DNA from: DATAEE01 sp963725145
Lineage (GTDB): Bacteria; Acidobacteriota; Vicinamibacteria; Vicinamibacterales; 2-12-FULL-66-21
NCBI GenBank assembly: GCA_963725145.1
Contig: CAVRXL010000001.1
Span: 1-64,000 of the forward strand
Length of the DNA: 64,000 nt
Direction: 5' to 3'
Shown here in pieces: positions 34,846 to 43,671 of this stretch. The position numbers and the translations under genes were made by a program. Under the pieces are notes generated by a model. That model was not told the origin of the DNA. It did not search any database and was given only the letters and a program-made list of their open reading frames with translations. The first letter of the stretch is position 1, and each line of letters starts with the position of its first letter.

Positions 34846-35919
34846 TCATCTTTGCGCTCTTACGCCGACGCATACGGCGGCCCGTGTTCCCTCATGAGCG
34901 CCGGCGGGCGCGGCCCGAAAGACAGCTCCGCTTCGTACCGAGTTGTGCGCCGCGCACCGCAGTTCGATGTTCTCGACGGTCGCCAGTCCGCCCGTGGCGT
35001 ATGGCGCGACGTGGTGAAACTCGAGAAAGCCGGTCTCGCTGCAGCGGCCGTGCGCACCGACGAACGCGCATCGCCCGGCGTCCCGCGTCCAGACGGCCCG
35101 CTTCACAGCCGCAGGGATGTGGCGAGAGTGCCCCTTTGACGGAGTCGTCGCGCGATGCGGCCGGTCGGTCGCCGCCAGCTTGGCCCGCTCGAGCTCGACG
35201 ACGAGCAGCGTCAACGCCCGGTCGAAGATCGCCGCGGTATCGCCGGTCGGGACAACGTGCCGCAACAGATCCTGCGCCCGTCGCAGTTTGTCGTAGGTCT
35301 CGCGGCTGACGGTGAACTGGACCTTGTAGCGCTCGGGCGCGAGCGGAGTCAGCCTGGCGGGCGTTGACGGCGGTGCGCTGAAGAAACCGTGATCGCCAGC
35401 CTCACGTCCGGTCACGGAGGAGAGTCGCGCCGGCTCACTGGCGTCTTGCACTGGCGTCACAACAGGCGGCTTCGGATTGGGCAGCTTCCTCACGGCTGAC
35501 GGCACATCCGGACGCGGGTGCAGCGCGGCAACGAGATGCTCGACGTCCCGCTTGCGCTTGTCCCGAGCCGCCTCCAGCAGATCGACATGGTTTTCAGCGG
35601 TCAGGTGCGGCGCAAGAAGGCCAACCGTTGTAAGAGTAATCGCCCCGTCGGCCAGAGCCTCGAGGATCCGCGGGAACCGTCGCGCAGCGCGCGCCGCCTC
35701 GATGCGGCGGTACGCGGCGTGTTCGGAGAGGTGCAGGACCTGCGTGCAGTAGGTGAAGAGCGACGAGCAGCCTTCGCCGAGGTAGAGTCGTCGCGCGTCG
35801 ACTTCCATCAGACAGGCGATGAGGCGCGTCGTCGCCTGACGTTCGCTGACCGCGAGCCGCCTTATTTCCTCGAGCAAATCTTGATTAGACAGTTGAGCGA
35901 AGGAAGGTGGGAACTTCAT
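34846..35919 (-). CDS. HNH endonuclease (DUF222-like)
   Basis: A 357-residue protein. The N-terminal ~150 residues are helical (FAQLSNQDLLEEIRRLAVSE, RLYLGEGCSSLFTYCTQVLH, AAYRRIEAARAARRFPRILE) as in DUF222-type HNH proteins. After a Pro-rich linker and a second helical part (YKVQFTVSRETYDKLRRAQD), the C-terminal HNH motif is AVWTRDAGRCAFVG, LEFHHVAPYATGG, TVENIELRCAAHN (His-His, Asn, His). It should cut or nick DNA using a divalent metal. It stands alone, bracketed by two copies of the same hairpin and by a full and a truncated SDR gene, so it may be a mobile gene. Confidence 0.88.
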   Translation of the reverse strand: MKFPPSFAQLSNQDLLEEIRRLAVSERQATTRLIACLMEVDARRLYLGEGCSSLFTYCTQVLHLSEHAAYRRIEAARAARRFPRILEALADGAITLTTVGLLAPHLTAENHVDLLEAARDKRKRDVEHLVAALHPRPDVPSAVRKLPNPKPPVVTPVQDASEPARLSSVTGREAGDHGFFSAPPSTPARLTPLAPERYKVQFTVSRETYDKLRRAQDLLRHVVPTGDTAAIFDRALTLLVVELERAKLAATDRPHRATTPSKGHSRHIPAAVKRAVWTRDAGRCAFVGAHGRCSETGFLEFHHVAPYATGGLATVENIELRCAAHNSVRSGAVFRAAPAGAHEGTRAAVCVGVRAQR

Positions 35920-36166
35920 GACGAATTATCGCATCGTCATTTTCGGACCACGGGCTGGCCCTTACAGCGGCGATCGATCGTCAGACCATCATCTGTGTCC
36001 GCGAGTCTGTCGAACGTCGCGCAGCCCGACCGTCGTCGGCGCGGAAGAGTCTGTTGTGACGTGTTCGCCGTTCGTTTGAACGTGTGGCGCGAAAGGCTGT
36101 CAAGCGCTTTCTGCGCTCGCCGAACAGACTTCTTCACGGCGCTCGCTGGAACGAAGTTCCCGTGAG

Positions 36167-36217
36167 CTCGGTCCGGACCGAGTTCGCACGTTGGCACAAC
36201 ATCGGTGCCAGCGTGCG
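36167..36217. repeat. Palindrome plus hairpin, right copy
   Basis: CTCGGTCCGGACCGAG (36167-36182) is a perfect 16-base palindrome. It is followed by CGCACG-T-TGGCAC-AACATCG-GTGCCA-G-CGTGCG (36185-36217), a 13-pair stem counting one T-G wobble. The inner part and loop match 34798-34818 exactly. Confidence 0.75.
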
Positions 36218-36249
36218 AGGCGTTGCGACGGCGAGGCGCCACCGAGTTG

Positions 36250-36359
36250 CGGGTTAGCACGAGCACACGCAGCTCACGCGCGGCAAGCTGCCGCGCGGCC
36301 TCGAACCCGAGACCGCGGTTTGCACCTGTGACCAGGGCCACGCGCGAGACGGTCGTCAT
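36250..36359 (-). pseudogene. N-terminal remnant of a second SDR gene
   Basis: MTTVSRVALVTGANRGLGFE then AARQLAARELRVLVLTR is a near copy of the first 36 residues of the SDR at 34707. Past that point the frame reads Arg-rich non-homologous sequence and enters the hairpin region at 36217. The remainder of the gene is not found in the 36-34 kb interval except as the separate complete SDR. Confidence 0.7.
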
Positions 36360-36371
36360 GGGCCTGTGGCT

Positions 36372-37031
36372 TCAGAACACACCTCCTTGAAACGCGAGGT
36401 GCGCCGCGTTCGCGGCGACGTGACAGAGGATTGAGTATGGAAGGCCCCAGCGCCAGAAGATCCACCCCAGCGGCAGCCCGGCGAGCGTGTACTTCGTAAG
36501 AAGCGCTGCGCGGTAGTAGTTGGCCAGTGTCGGGTCGGCTGGAAGCGGCCGGGCCAGGTGCAGCAGCGCGAAGACGAACGCGGACCCGAGAAGCGCGACC
36601 GCGAAGGCAAGCCCCGCGCGGTTCGTCACACGGAATACGACCCACGCCATCGCGCTCATGAGAAAGAGCCGGACACCGATTTCCTCCACGAGCGGCGCGG
36701 CGACGAGCCCGACCCGCGGCGCAACCGTTGCGGTACGCTCGACCAGCATCGCGCGGAGCGCCGGGTCTGCCTGCGCGATCGTCCAGTTCGCCGCGAGATT
36801 GGCCAGGCCGAGCGCCGTTCCGGCCGCCAGCGACAGGACGATCAGCCGCCCGCGGTTCGCGCGTTGAGACAGCGTGCGGCAGCGCGAGGCGGCGGCGAAG
36901 CCAAGAAAGACGAGCGCCGCTCCGATGGCACCCGCGATCGCGAAGGAAGCAAAATCCTGGATTTCGCCTCCGACCAGGAGGCCAGCCATGAACGCGAGCC
37001 ACGCGATGGCGCGATAGATCGTTTGAACCAT
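36372..37031 (-). CDS. CPBP-family intramembrane metalloprotease
   Basis: A 219-residue polytopic protein with about six hydrophobic segments. The CPBP/Abi motifs are present in order: motif 1 AAPLVEEIGVRLFLMSAMAW (EExxxR), motif 2 FVFALLHLARPL (FxxxH) and motif 3 CHVAANAAHLAF (HxxxN). The Glu and His residues coordinate zinc in this family. The members cleave substrates in the membrane or protect against peptides such as bacteriocins; role here is unknown. It is followed on the same strand by the SDR remnant, with 12 bases between. Confidence 0.85.
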   Translation of the reverse strand: MVQTIYRAIAWLAFMAGLLVGGEIQDFASFAIAGAIGAALVFLGFAAASRCRTLSQRANRGRLIVLSLAAGTALGLANLAANWTIAQADPALRAMLVERTATVAPRVGLVAAPLVEEIGVRLFLMSAMAWVVFRVTNRAGLAFAVALLGSAFVFALLHLARPLPADPTLANYYRAALLTKYTLAGLPLGWIFWRWGLPYSILCHVAANAAHLAFQGGVF

Positions 37032-37076
37032 CGCCTTGCAATTTCGTGGCGCTGTAATTCCAGGCGCCCATCATCA

Positions 37077-37414
37077 TCACCGTCGAATCGGTTTCTTCGT
37101 CCAGAGAGTGGCGTGGGCATCGCCCGCGGCCGTGGTAGCAAAGCCCACAACCTGCCCACGATCGTTGATGGCGAGAACCTGGCTGACGGGGCCGCCCAGC
37201 GTGCCGAGGTCAATCATGCGACCGTCCTCCCACAGGAAGGCGTGGAGCCGTGACTGCGTCGGTGCGGCTGTAACCCCACGACCTGGCCGCGGGCGTTGAT
37301 GCCGAGGCCACGGCTGAAGGCGCCGCCCAGCGTGCCGAGGTCAATGATCGAGAGTTGCTTGGATCGCGGTCGCGCCGCCACCACGGCGGTCACAACCATC
37401 ATCGAAATGGCCAC
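37077..37414 (-). CDS. HAF-repeat protein, short and frameshifted
   Basis: The N-terminus (MAISMMVVTAVVAARPRSKQ) is signal-like and is followed by a HAF-type repeat unit IDLGTLGGAFSRGLGINARG. A one-base change near 37255 brings the second unit into frame: MIDLGTLGGPVSQVLAINDR, GQVVGFATTAAGDAHATLWT, ending KKPIRR*. Two units are far fewer than usual in this family, so the gene is either a truncated copy or a short secreted variant. HAF repeats are beta structures of unknown role in exported bacterial proteins. Confidence 0.6.
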
Positions 37415-37684
37415 CAGACTCAGTAGGCGTGACTCTGCGAACGACTGTGAAACTGTTGAGCTGATCCACGGTGCACCTCCTGGCCGCGCCGACGTGTCGG
37501 ACGCGGGTCAAGGAGAGTCCTGGCCAGCGAACAAGGGATCCGGCGCGCGTGAGAGCCGCAGCCTAGCACGCGACCGGCGTCGTCGGAAGATCAGAGTTTG
37601 CGGAGGATGATTCGACGAAAAGATGATTCGAGAGATGACCGATGAACGGTGATCCGATGACCGGATCAGATCACGCGAGCTCCC
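37415..37684. other. Intergenic region
   Basis: No gene supported. Near 37605-37670 there is a short purine-rich direct repeat (GATGATTCGA at 37604 and 37622) and a GATCCGATGACCGGATC inverted repeat at about 37647-37663, possibly a transcription end for the winged-helix/TolB gene. Confidence 0.4.
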
Positions 37685-39835
37685 TCACTTGAAATTCTCA
37701 ATGAGCATCAGATCCATGGTGCGGGACCCTCGATGAACGAGGACCGTGTTCTCGTCTGGCGATACGGCCAACCGCAACATTGACGGTGGCATCCCCTCGA
37801 CGTCTCGCGTCCGCCCCACGACGCGATCGTGCCCCGTCGTGGCGTCCATCGCACGCACGTTCCGTTCGGGCCCGGGCCCGCACTCCTGGTAGTAGATAGC
37901 CGTGCTCGTGGTGGTGTAGGCCTCCACGCACGGCAGCACCTCGCGCGGCTGGCCGCCCGCAGTCGGCACCGCCAGCAACCGGGAGGGCTTCCTCATCTCA
38001 GCCGCGTACAAGATCTCCTTCCCGTCAGGAGAAACGACGGGTCGGCCCGTCCCTGGACCGGTGGTGATTCGCTCGGGCGGCCCCCCGCTTGCCGGCACTC
38101 GCCTGAGACCGCCGTTCTCGTCGTGCGTCGAGAAGAAGATCCACTTGCCGTCCGGGGACCATCCGGGCAAGTTGTGGTCTCCCGGGTCTGTCGTAATCTG
38201 ACGAGGGGCGCCGCCGTCGGCGTCGACGACCCAGATCTGCCAGTGCCCGTCGTCCTGCTGAGAATCGAACGCGATCCGTCGTCCGTCGGGAGACCATCTC
38301 GGAGACCCCTGCCAGCGGCCGGGGCCGCGCGTCAGCTGCCGTGCGTTCGAGCCATCCGCGCGGGCAACCCAGATGTCCATCGCCTCGCCGGAACGCGACG
38401 AGTTGAATACGATGTGCTGGCCATCGGGAGAGAACTCCGGGCTGATGTCCCAATGCGAGGAGGCCAGCACCGCGGATGACGCAAACGTGGAGTCGAGCGT
38501 ATGGATGCTGACGCGGCTGAGACCCTGACTGAACACGAGACGATCGCGCGCGGGTGCCACCGTCGGATTGCGGGCGCCTATGCCGGCGATGTCAACCGGT
38601 TCGGGCGCGCCGCTGCCGTCTATCCGGACGCGCCAGAGGCGGAAGGCATAGGCGATGGGCTCGGTGACATACAGCACCGAGCGCCCATCGCGGCTCCAGC
38701 AAACTTCATGAACGGTGCCGGCGGGCCGCTTGACGAGGGTTCGTACGGATCCACTCGGGTTCAGGCCTCCATCGATGGTGACCAGTTCGAGGTCGCAGGC
38801 AAGGAACTCCGCGCAGACTCCGTACGCGAGTTGTCGACCGTCGGGCGAAATCGCCACATCCATGTACCATCCGGGGCCCTTCATCGAAAGGAAAGGCCGC
38901 AACTCGCCGCCCTCAGCGCGTATCAGGGAAATCCTACTCTCCGTACCCGACCTGTGTGATGCGGCGAGCCATTGTCCGTCGGGGGACCACGACAATCCGC
39001 CCACGTGGGAGGCTGGGAGTGCGGCCAGTTTCCGCTCGACGCCGGTCACCGGTGAGACGGCGTACAGCACCGCGCCGCCAGGGGTGCTTCGCAAAAACGC
39101 GACCCGCCGGCCATCCGGCGACCAGCGCGGGAGGAAATCGTTGCTCGCATTCGAGGTGAGGCGCCGAACGTCGCTCGAGCCGACCAGCTTCAGGTAGATG
39201 CTCCAGTGATCTCCCTCCCCCCCGTTCCAGACGAACGCGACCTGCTCCGCGTCCGGCGAGAATGTGGGGGAGAACTCGAGGCCGATCATCGAGGTCAGAT
39301 GCACGAGCTTCGGCGCCGGGAGGTCCCAGCGCGGGAGCCGGGCAACGACACCAACCATCAAGAGACCGACAGCCACCACTATGGCTGTCCAGCGTCTGCG
39401 CGTGCTGAGATCAGCGGACGTCTGGGCGTGTCGATCCGGCGACTCGGACTGTTCCGTTATCTCCTGCTGCCCCGCCGACGTCCGTGACGCCGGCGCGCGT
39501 CCGTCATCCGCCTGCGGCTCGAGTGGTTCAACGGCGGTGAGGAGCCGGTAGCCGGCCTTGGGAATCGTCTCGATGAAGCGAGGCTCCTGCCGATCGTCTC
39601 CCAGCGCCTTACGAAGGTCGGAGATGCACCGCTTGAGCACGTCGTCGGTGACGAACGTGTCGGGCCAGACCTCCCGGATCAGCTCCTCGCGCCTCGCCAC
39701 TTCGCCCCGACGCGCGGCGAGGCGGAGCAGCACACGCATCACCTTCGGCTCGACGCGAACGGCCGTCCCGCCACAGAGGATCTGATTCAGCGTCGGAACG
39801 ACCGTGCGGTCGCCGATCCGGAAGTCGCCCTGCAT
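37685..39835 (-). CDS. Winged-helix transmembrane regulator with TolB-type WD40 propeller
   Basis: I start it at ATG 39835 (MQGDFRIGDRTVVPTLNQIL), the normal start of this family; the frame is open further upstream without homology. Residues ~1-100 are an OmpR/CadC winged helix (RVEPKVMRVLLRLAARRGEV, KRCISDLRKALGDD, FIETIPKAGYRLLTAV). One membrane helix follows near residue 150 (WTAIVVAVGLLMVGVVARL). Residues ~175-715 form a TolB-like beta-propeller with repeated WSPDG motifs (RWSPDGRRVAFLRS, SWSPDGQWLAAS, FSPDGQHIVFNS, GWSPDGKWIFFST). It is a CadC-like one-component sensor: DNA-binding inside, propeller in the periplasm. It is divergent from the secreted HELGH gene. Confidence 0.9.
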   Translation of the reverse strand: MQGDFRIGDRTVVPTLNQILCGGTAVRVEPKVMRVLLRLAARRGEVARREELIREVWPDTFVTDDVLKRCISDLRKALGDDRQEPRFIETIPKAGYRLLTAVEPLEPQADDGRAPASRTSAGQQEITEQSESPDRHAQTSADLSTRRRWTAIVVAVGLLMVGVVARLPRWDLPAPKLVHLTSMIGLEFSPTFSPDAEQVAFVWNGGEGDHWSIYLKLVGSSDVRRLTSNASNDFLPRWSPDGRRVAFLRSTPGGAVLYAVSPVTGVERKLAALPASHVGGLSWSPDGQWLAASHRSGTESRISLIRAEGGELRPFLSMKGPGWYMDVAISPDGRQLAYGVCAEFLACDLELVTIDGGLNPSGSVRTLVKRPAGTVHEVCWSRDGRSVLYVTEPIAYAFRLWRVRIDGSGAPEPVDIAGIGARNPTVAPARDRLVFSQGLSRVSIHTLDSTFASSAVLASSHWDISPEFSPDGQHIVFNSSRSGEAMDIWVARADGSNARQLTRGPGRWQGSPRWSPDGRRIAFDSQQDDGHWQIWVVDADGGAPRQITTDPGDHNLPGWSPDGKWIFFSTHDENGGLRRVPASGGPPERITTGPGTGRPVVSPDGKEILYAAEMRKPSRLLAVPTAGGQPREVLPCVEAYTTTSTAIYYQECGPGPERNVRAMDATTGHDRVVGRTRDVEGMPPSMLRLAVSPDENTVLVHRGSRTMDLMLIENFK

Positions 39836-39987
39836 CTGCTTGGTAGCACTGAGTATACCGACCAACTTCACGCGAACCGAGGGTTTCCTCACCGGACGAT
39901 CACCACAACCGCACGTATTCCGCCGGACTTCACCACCCACGCCAGTGCACACCTGGGGCTGCGAAACCACGCAACCCGGAGGGCACC

Positions 39988-40512
39988 ATGGCCACGAGGT
40001 GGCGACGCCTTGCGGCGGCGGCGACGACAATCGTGTCGGTCCTGACAGCGGCGCCGTCGGCGGGATCTGAGTTGAAGGAACGTGCGCCGCGGATGCAGTT
40101 CTTCTGCAACACCGGCTATTCCGTCGAGTCGTGCCGCGCACACCTCGCGGCGCTGCGGCGCGTGCTGTCTCCGGTGAACGTGGCCGCGCTCGGCGAGTGG
40201 ACGTGGGTGTTGGTGCGGTCCGAGGACTGGAGGCAGATCCTGCGAAGGGTGGGTCGCGACCCTGACAGCCCGGCCTTCACCATCCTCGAGAAGCGCCAGA
40301 CGTTCCTCGAGGAGGCGCTGTTCGTACCCATGGCCGAACGCAGCGCGACGCTGCTCGCGAAGTTCCGTCTGCCGTTGGACTTGCTGCTGGAGCACGCCGT
40401 CTTGCACGAGCTCGGCCACGCCATCTGCGGCGAGCGGGATGAGAGCAAAGCGCACACTTACGCAACGCAGCTGCGACAACGCGGCGTCGTTACCTGCGCC
40501 GACCGACGCTAA
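39988..40512 (+). CDS. Small secreted protein with zincin-like HELGH motif
   Basis: A 174-residue protein with signal peptide (RRLAAAATTIVSVLTAAPSA). Its C-terminal half carries LLEHAVLHELGHAICGERDE, a textbook HExxH zinc motif followed at a short distance by Glu and Asp residues that could supply the third ligand (GERDESKAH). The whole mature domain is only ~145 residues, with three Cys. It could be a minimal metallopeptidase or a regulatory anti-peptidase relative. No closer family assignment is possible by eye. Divergently placed from the winged-helix/TolB regulator, which may control it. Confidence 0.75.
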   Translation: MATRWRRLAAAATTIVSVLTAAPSAGSELKERAPRMQFFCNTGYSVESCRAHLAALRRVLSPVNVAALGEWTWVLVRSEDWRQILRRVGRDPDSPAFTILEKRQTFLEEALFVPMAERSATLLAKFRLPLDLLLEHAVLHELGHAICGERDESKAHTYATQLRQRGVVTCADRR

Positions 40513-40539
40513 TGCTGTAGAAGATCAGGACTTGTTATT

Positions 40540-40573
40540 TGGGGTGAGTGACGGGGATTGAACCCGCGACTTC
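40540..40573. repeat. Left attachment-like copy of the tRNA-His 3' end
   Basis: Identical over 34 bases to 47945-47978 (acceptor stem, CCA, T-arm and part of the variable region of tRNA-His, minus orientation). Identity stops at TTC; the next bases are GCGAG here and CGGAG in the tRNA. The flank GAAGATCAG also precedes both copies. Confidence 0.8.
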
Positions 40574-40884
40574 GCGAGAACAGATCTGGCAAGGTTTCCC
40601 CCGGGCCTGTTCGCCCTTCAGAGTCTCACGCCACGGCGCTTGCTGTCGTTGCTCTGGAGCAAGTTCAGTCGCTTTCATCAGGATGCCTCAGGGCGGATGA
40701 AGAAGTGGAATCCCGGCCGACCAGACTCTCTTCCATGGTAGAGTTTCGGTGCCGCGTTTTTTTCACTGACGCCGTCGTAGCGCGGTCACGCTGAGCCGAC
40801 TCACCGGACCGCGCTCATACCGACGGCGCCGCCTCCCGCTCCCTTCTTCTGTTTCTAACTGCTTGCGCAGCCGGAGGCTGGGCT
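40574..40884. other. Gene-poor left end of the island
   Basis: No supported gene. An open forward frame across it (40558-40794) is the usual artefact of reading through tRNA text. GGAGG at 40873-40877 is the ribosome-binding site for the kinase gene, which starts at TTG 40885. Confidence 0.5.
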
Positions 40885-43671
40885 TTGACCAAAGACGAAC
40901 CCGAAGTGCAGGTGACGCCCGGCGGAACTGTTCGCGCGTCGACCGCGGTCCGTTGGGGTGTCGCGGTCGTGGCCGTCGCGTACATCGGGTACTTGGCGTT
41001 GCTGGTGACGTGCGACCTGCTCAGGGTCGCGCCGCTCGGGTTCGTACCGTTGTTCGAGCCTGGCGCGGTGATCATCGCGGACGTGCAGCCAGATTCCATC
41101 GGCGCGCGCGCGGGTCTCCAGGCTGGCGACCGCATCAGACGAGCGAACGGCCAGGTTCTGGAGGGGAGCGCGGACTGGCAACGCGTCCGCGTGCACCTGG
41201 ATCCCTCGAAACCGCTCGAACTCGAGATCGAACGCACGCGCCGATCATCCACGGTGAGTCTGCTGCTTCCGTCCGGCCTGCGTGAATGGAGGTCGGGTCC
41301 CTCCCGGCCCGGGCTGTTGGCCTTCCGTCTGGCGCAGGTCATCACGCTCGCCTTCGCGCTCGTCGTGGGGTTCAAGCGCTCCTTTCAACCGCCCGCCCTG
41401 CTCGGAGCCCTGCTGCTCGCGTCCATTGCCACGGTCTCGCTTGTGCTCCCGATGCGCATGTTCGCGTTCTGGCACGCCCTGCCCCCGGTTGTCGGCGTGC
41501 TCCTCTGGTTGCCGTTCGCGACGAGCGTCGCCGTGGGGCCGTTGCTCTTCGCCTTCTTTGCGGTGTTCCCGCGCCGCGCCTGGTCGACTGCCAGGCTCGG
41601 CATCGCGCTCTTCCCGGCGGCGCTCATCGTCGGATGGCACGTGTTCGGCTGGTATCACATCTCGCGGGATGTTGGACCGCCAACGGGACTGCCGAACTGG
41701 ACGATGGCGGTGTTTGTGGTCAACGTCGTCTACTCCGGCCTTGCGGTGGCGTTGCTGCTGCGGCACCGCCGGGCCGCCGAGACGCTGACGGACCAGCGCC
41801 GCATCCGCGTGCTGCTCGTGGGAGGGGTCGTCGGCGTGGCTGCCGGATCGGCGGTAGTGTTTGGCTACTGGCGCAATCCCGGACCGGATATTTTCGCCAC
41901 GGGCACGCTGACGGTGCTGTCGCTCGTGTTCCTCGCGGTGCCCGCTTCGTTCGCGTACGCCATCCTGCGTCACCGGCTCTTCGACGTCAGCCTCATCGTG
42001 CGACAGGGCCTGCGTTACGCGCTCGCCCGCCGCTTGGTCGACGCGCTGATCCCGATCCTCGGGGCGGTGCTGCTGGTCGACGTGGTCGTGCACCGCACGC
42101 AGCCGCTCGTCGCGATGCTGAGGTCGCGCTGGTGGTGGTTTACGCTGGTGGGAGCGGCGTTGCTCGTGGCCCGCGCGCGTCGCGAGCACTGGCTGAGGGG
42201 TGTGGACCGCCGCTTCTTCCGGGAGCGTTACGATGCGCAGCGGCTGTTGAGGAGCATCGCGGAGCAGATCAGCCGCGCTTCGAACTTCGACGCCATTGCG
42301 CCGTCAGTGATGCAGCAGATTGAGGAAGCGCTGCATCCCGAGTTCGTGAGCGTACTCAGGCACGCACCCGGCGATTCGATGTTCGCGCCTGTCGCCACCG
42401 GTTCAGCCGCAGAGCATACTTCCGGGGCGCTTCCCGCATCACTGACCGTCATCGGCGTGTTGTCGGTACTCCGGAAGCCGCTCGCTCTCTCGCTCGGCGA
42501 TACGGCGTGGGTGCGGCATCAGCTCCCAACCGAGGAGCGCGCGCTGCTGGTAGAGCACGGTATTGAGCTGCTCGTACCGGTTTCCAGCCAGATCTCCGGC
42601 GATCTGCCTCAGGCACTTCTCGTGCTCGGGCCCCGGCGTTCGGAAGAGCCCTACAACCAGGAGGATCTCGATCTCCTTGTGACCATCGCGCACGCCGTGG
42701 GATTGCTGCTCGAACGCTCGTCGGGCGATCGGCACACCCTGACCGAGTGCGAGAGCTGCGGGCGATGCTTCGACGCTGGCGCAGACGTGTGCTCGCACGA
42801 CCATCATCCGCTGACGACGACACGCGGTTCCCGCCTGCTCAATGGTCGCTACCGCCTCGAGCGCCGCCTTGGCCGCGGGGGAATGGGGGCGGTCTACGCA
42901 GCCGTGGACGACGTGCTCGAGCGACCGGTCGCCGTGAAGTTGATCAGGGAGGACGTCGTGGGGCCCCTCGATCTTCCGGCCCGCTTCCGACAGGAAGCGC
43001 GCACGGCCGCGGGCTTTGCGCATCCCCATGTCGTCCGCGTCTACGATTTCGGCGTGGACCGCTATCGCCGCCCATTCCTGGTGATGGAATTACTGGAGGG
43101 CGACACGCTGCGCCAGCGCCTTGCCTCCGGGGTACCGCTCCGCGCGCCAGATGTGCTTCACGTCCTGCGGGGGGTCTGCTCCGCGCTCAGCGCGGCCCAC
43201 GGCCAGGGCCTCGTCCACCGCGACTTGAAGCCGGAGAACATTTTTCTCCAGCGCCACACGAGCGGCATCGTGCCGAAGGTGCTCGACTTCGGCCTCGCCA
43301 AGGCCTTCGATGCGCACTGGCTGACGGAGCGATCCACCGCCACTGGCAGCAGCGCAGGTCTGCTGGTGGGCACGCTGGAGTACATGGCACCCGAACAGGT
43401 CGCCGGCGACGAGGTAAATCCCGAGTGGGACATCTGGGCCGTCGGCGTGATTGCGTACGAGATGCTGACAGGGAGTCACCCGTTCCGGCGTATGGTGGCG
43501 TTCGCCGGTGACGATACCGCCGCGGCCCCCGCGGTCTGCGCCGGCCAGGAGCGTCCCCAACTGCCCGAGGCCGTCGCCGCGTTCTTCCGAGCAGCGCTCT
43601 CGACCGAACGCGCACTCCGGCCGAGGGAAGCGCTGGAGTTCCTTGGTGCGTGCGAGCAGGTGCTGGCGTGA
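40885..43671 (+). CDS. Membrane Ser/Thr kinase with PDZ, GAF and zinc-ribbon-like segments
   Basis: A 928-residue protein starting at TTG 40885. Order: a membrane helix (residues ~22-45), a PDZ-like domain (~58-128: VIIADVQPDSIGARAGLQAG), about seven membrane helices (~140-430), a GAF-like domain (~455-620), a Cys/His cluster (CESCGRCFDAGADVCSHDHH, ~640-660), then a C-terminal kinase (~670-915). Kinase landmarks are GRGGMGAVYAA, VAVKLI, GLVHRDLKPENIFLQ, LDFGLAKAF, GTLEYMAPEQ and DIWAVGVIAYEMLTG. All catalytic residues are present. It reads as an envelope sensor kinase. It overlaps the sigma-factor gene by 26 bases and precedes a pseudokinase, forming one signalling operon in the island. Confidence 0.88.
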   Translation: MTKDEPEVQVTPGGTVRASTAVRWGVAVVAVAYIGYLALLVTCDLLRVAPLGFVPLFEPGAVIIADVQPDSIGARAGLQAGDRIRRANGQVLEGSADWQRVRVHLDPSKPLELEIERTRRSSTVSLLLPSGLREWRSGPSRPGLLAFRLAQVITLAFALVVGFKRSFQPPALLGALLLASIATVSLVLPMRMFAFWHALPPVVGVLLWLPFATSVAVGPLLFAFFAVFPRRAWSTARLGIALFPAALIVGWHVFGWYHISRDVGPPTGLPNWTMAVFVVNVVYSGLAVALLLRHRRAAETLTDQRRIRVLLVGGVVGVAAGSAVVFGYWRNPGPDIFATGTLTVLSLVFLAVPASFAYAILRHRLFDVSLIVRQGLRYALARRLVDALIPILGAVLLVDVVVHRTQPLVAMLRSRWWWFTLVGAALLVARARREHWLRGVDRRFFRERYDAQRLLRSIAEQISRASNFDAIAPSVMQQIEEALHPEFVSVLRHAPGDSMFAPVATGSAAEHTSGALPASLTVIGVLSVLRKPLALSLGDTAWVRHQLPTEERALLVEHGIELLVPVSSQISGDLPQALLVLGPRRSEEPYNQEDLDLLVTIAHAVGLLLERSSGDRHTLTECESCGRCFDAGADVCSHDHHPLTTTRGSRLLNGRYRLERRLGRGGMGAVYAAVDDVLERPVAVKLIREDVVGPLDLPARFRQEARTAAGFAHPHVVRVYDFGVDRYRRPFLVMELLEGDTLRQRLASGVPLRAPDVLHVLRGVCSALSAAHGQGLVHRDLKPENIFLQRHTSGIVPKVLDFGLAKAFDAHWLTERSTATGSSAGLLVGTLEYMAPEQVAGDEVNPEWDIWAVGVIAYEMLTGSHPFRRMVAFAGDDTAAAPAVCAGQERPQLPEAVAAFFRAALSTERALRPREALEFLGACEQVLA

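Noticed and set aside
40558..40794. 78-codon forward frame next to the tRNA-His fragment
   Set aside because: Begins in tRNA text (read-through artefact) and has no protein-like pattern or ribosome-binding site.
43508..43645. Upstream extension of the ECF-like sigma gene into the kinase gene
   Set aside because: The extension is an out-of-frame reading of kinase coding sequence; homology begins at the R-F-A-T-T-R-W-T motif.
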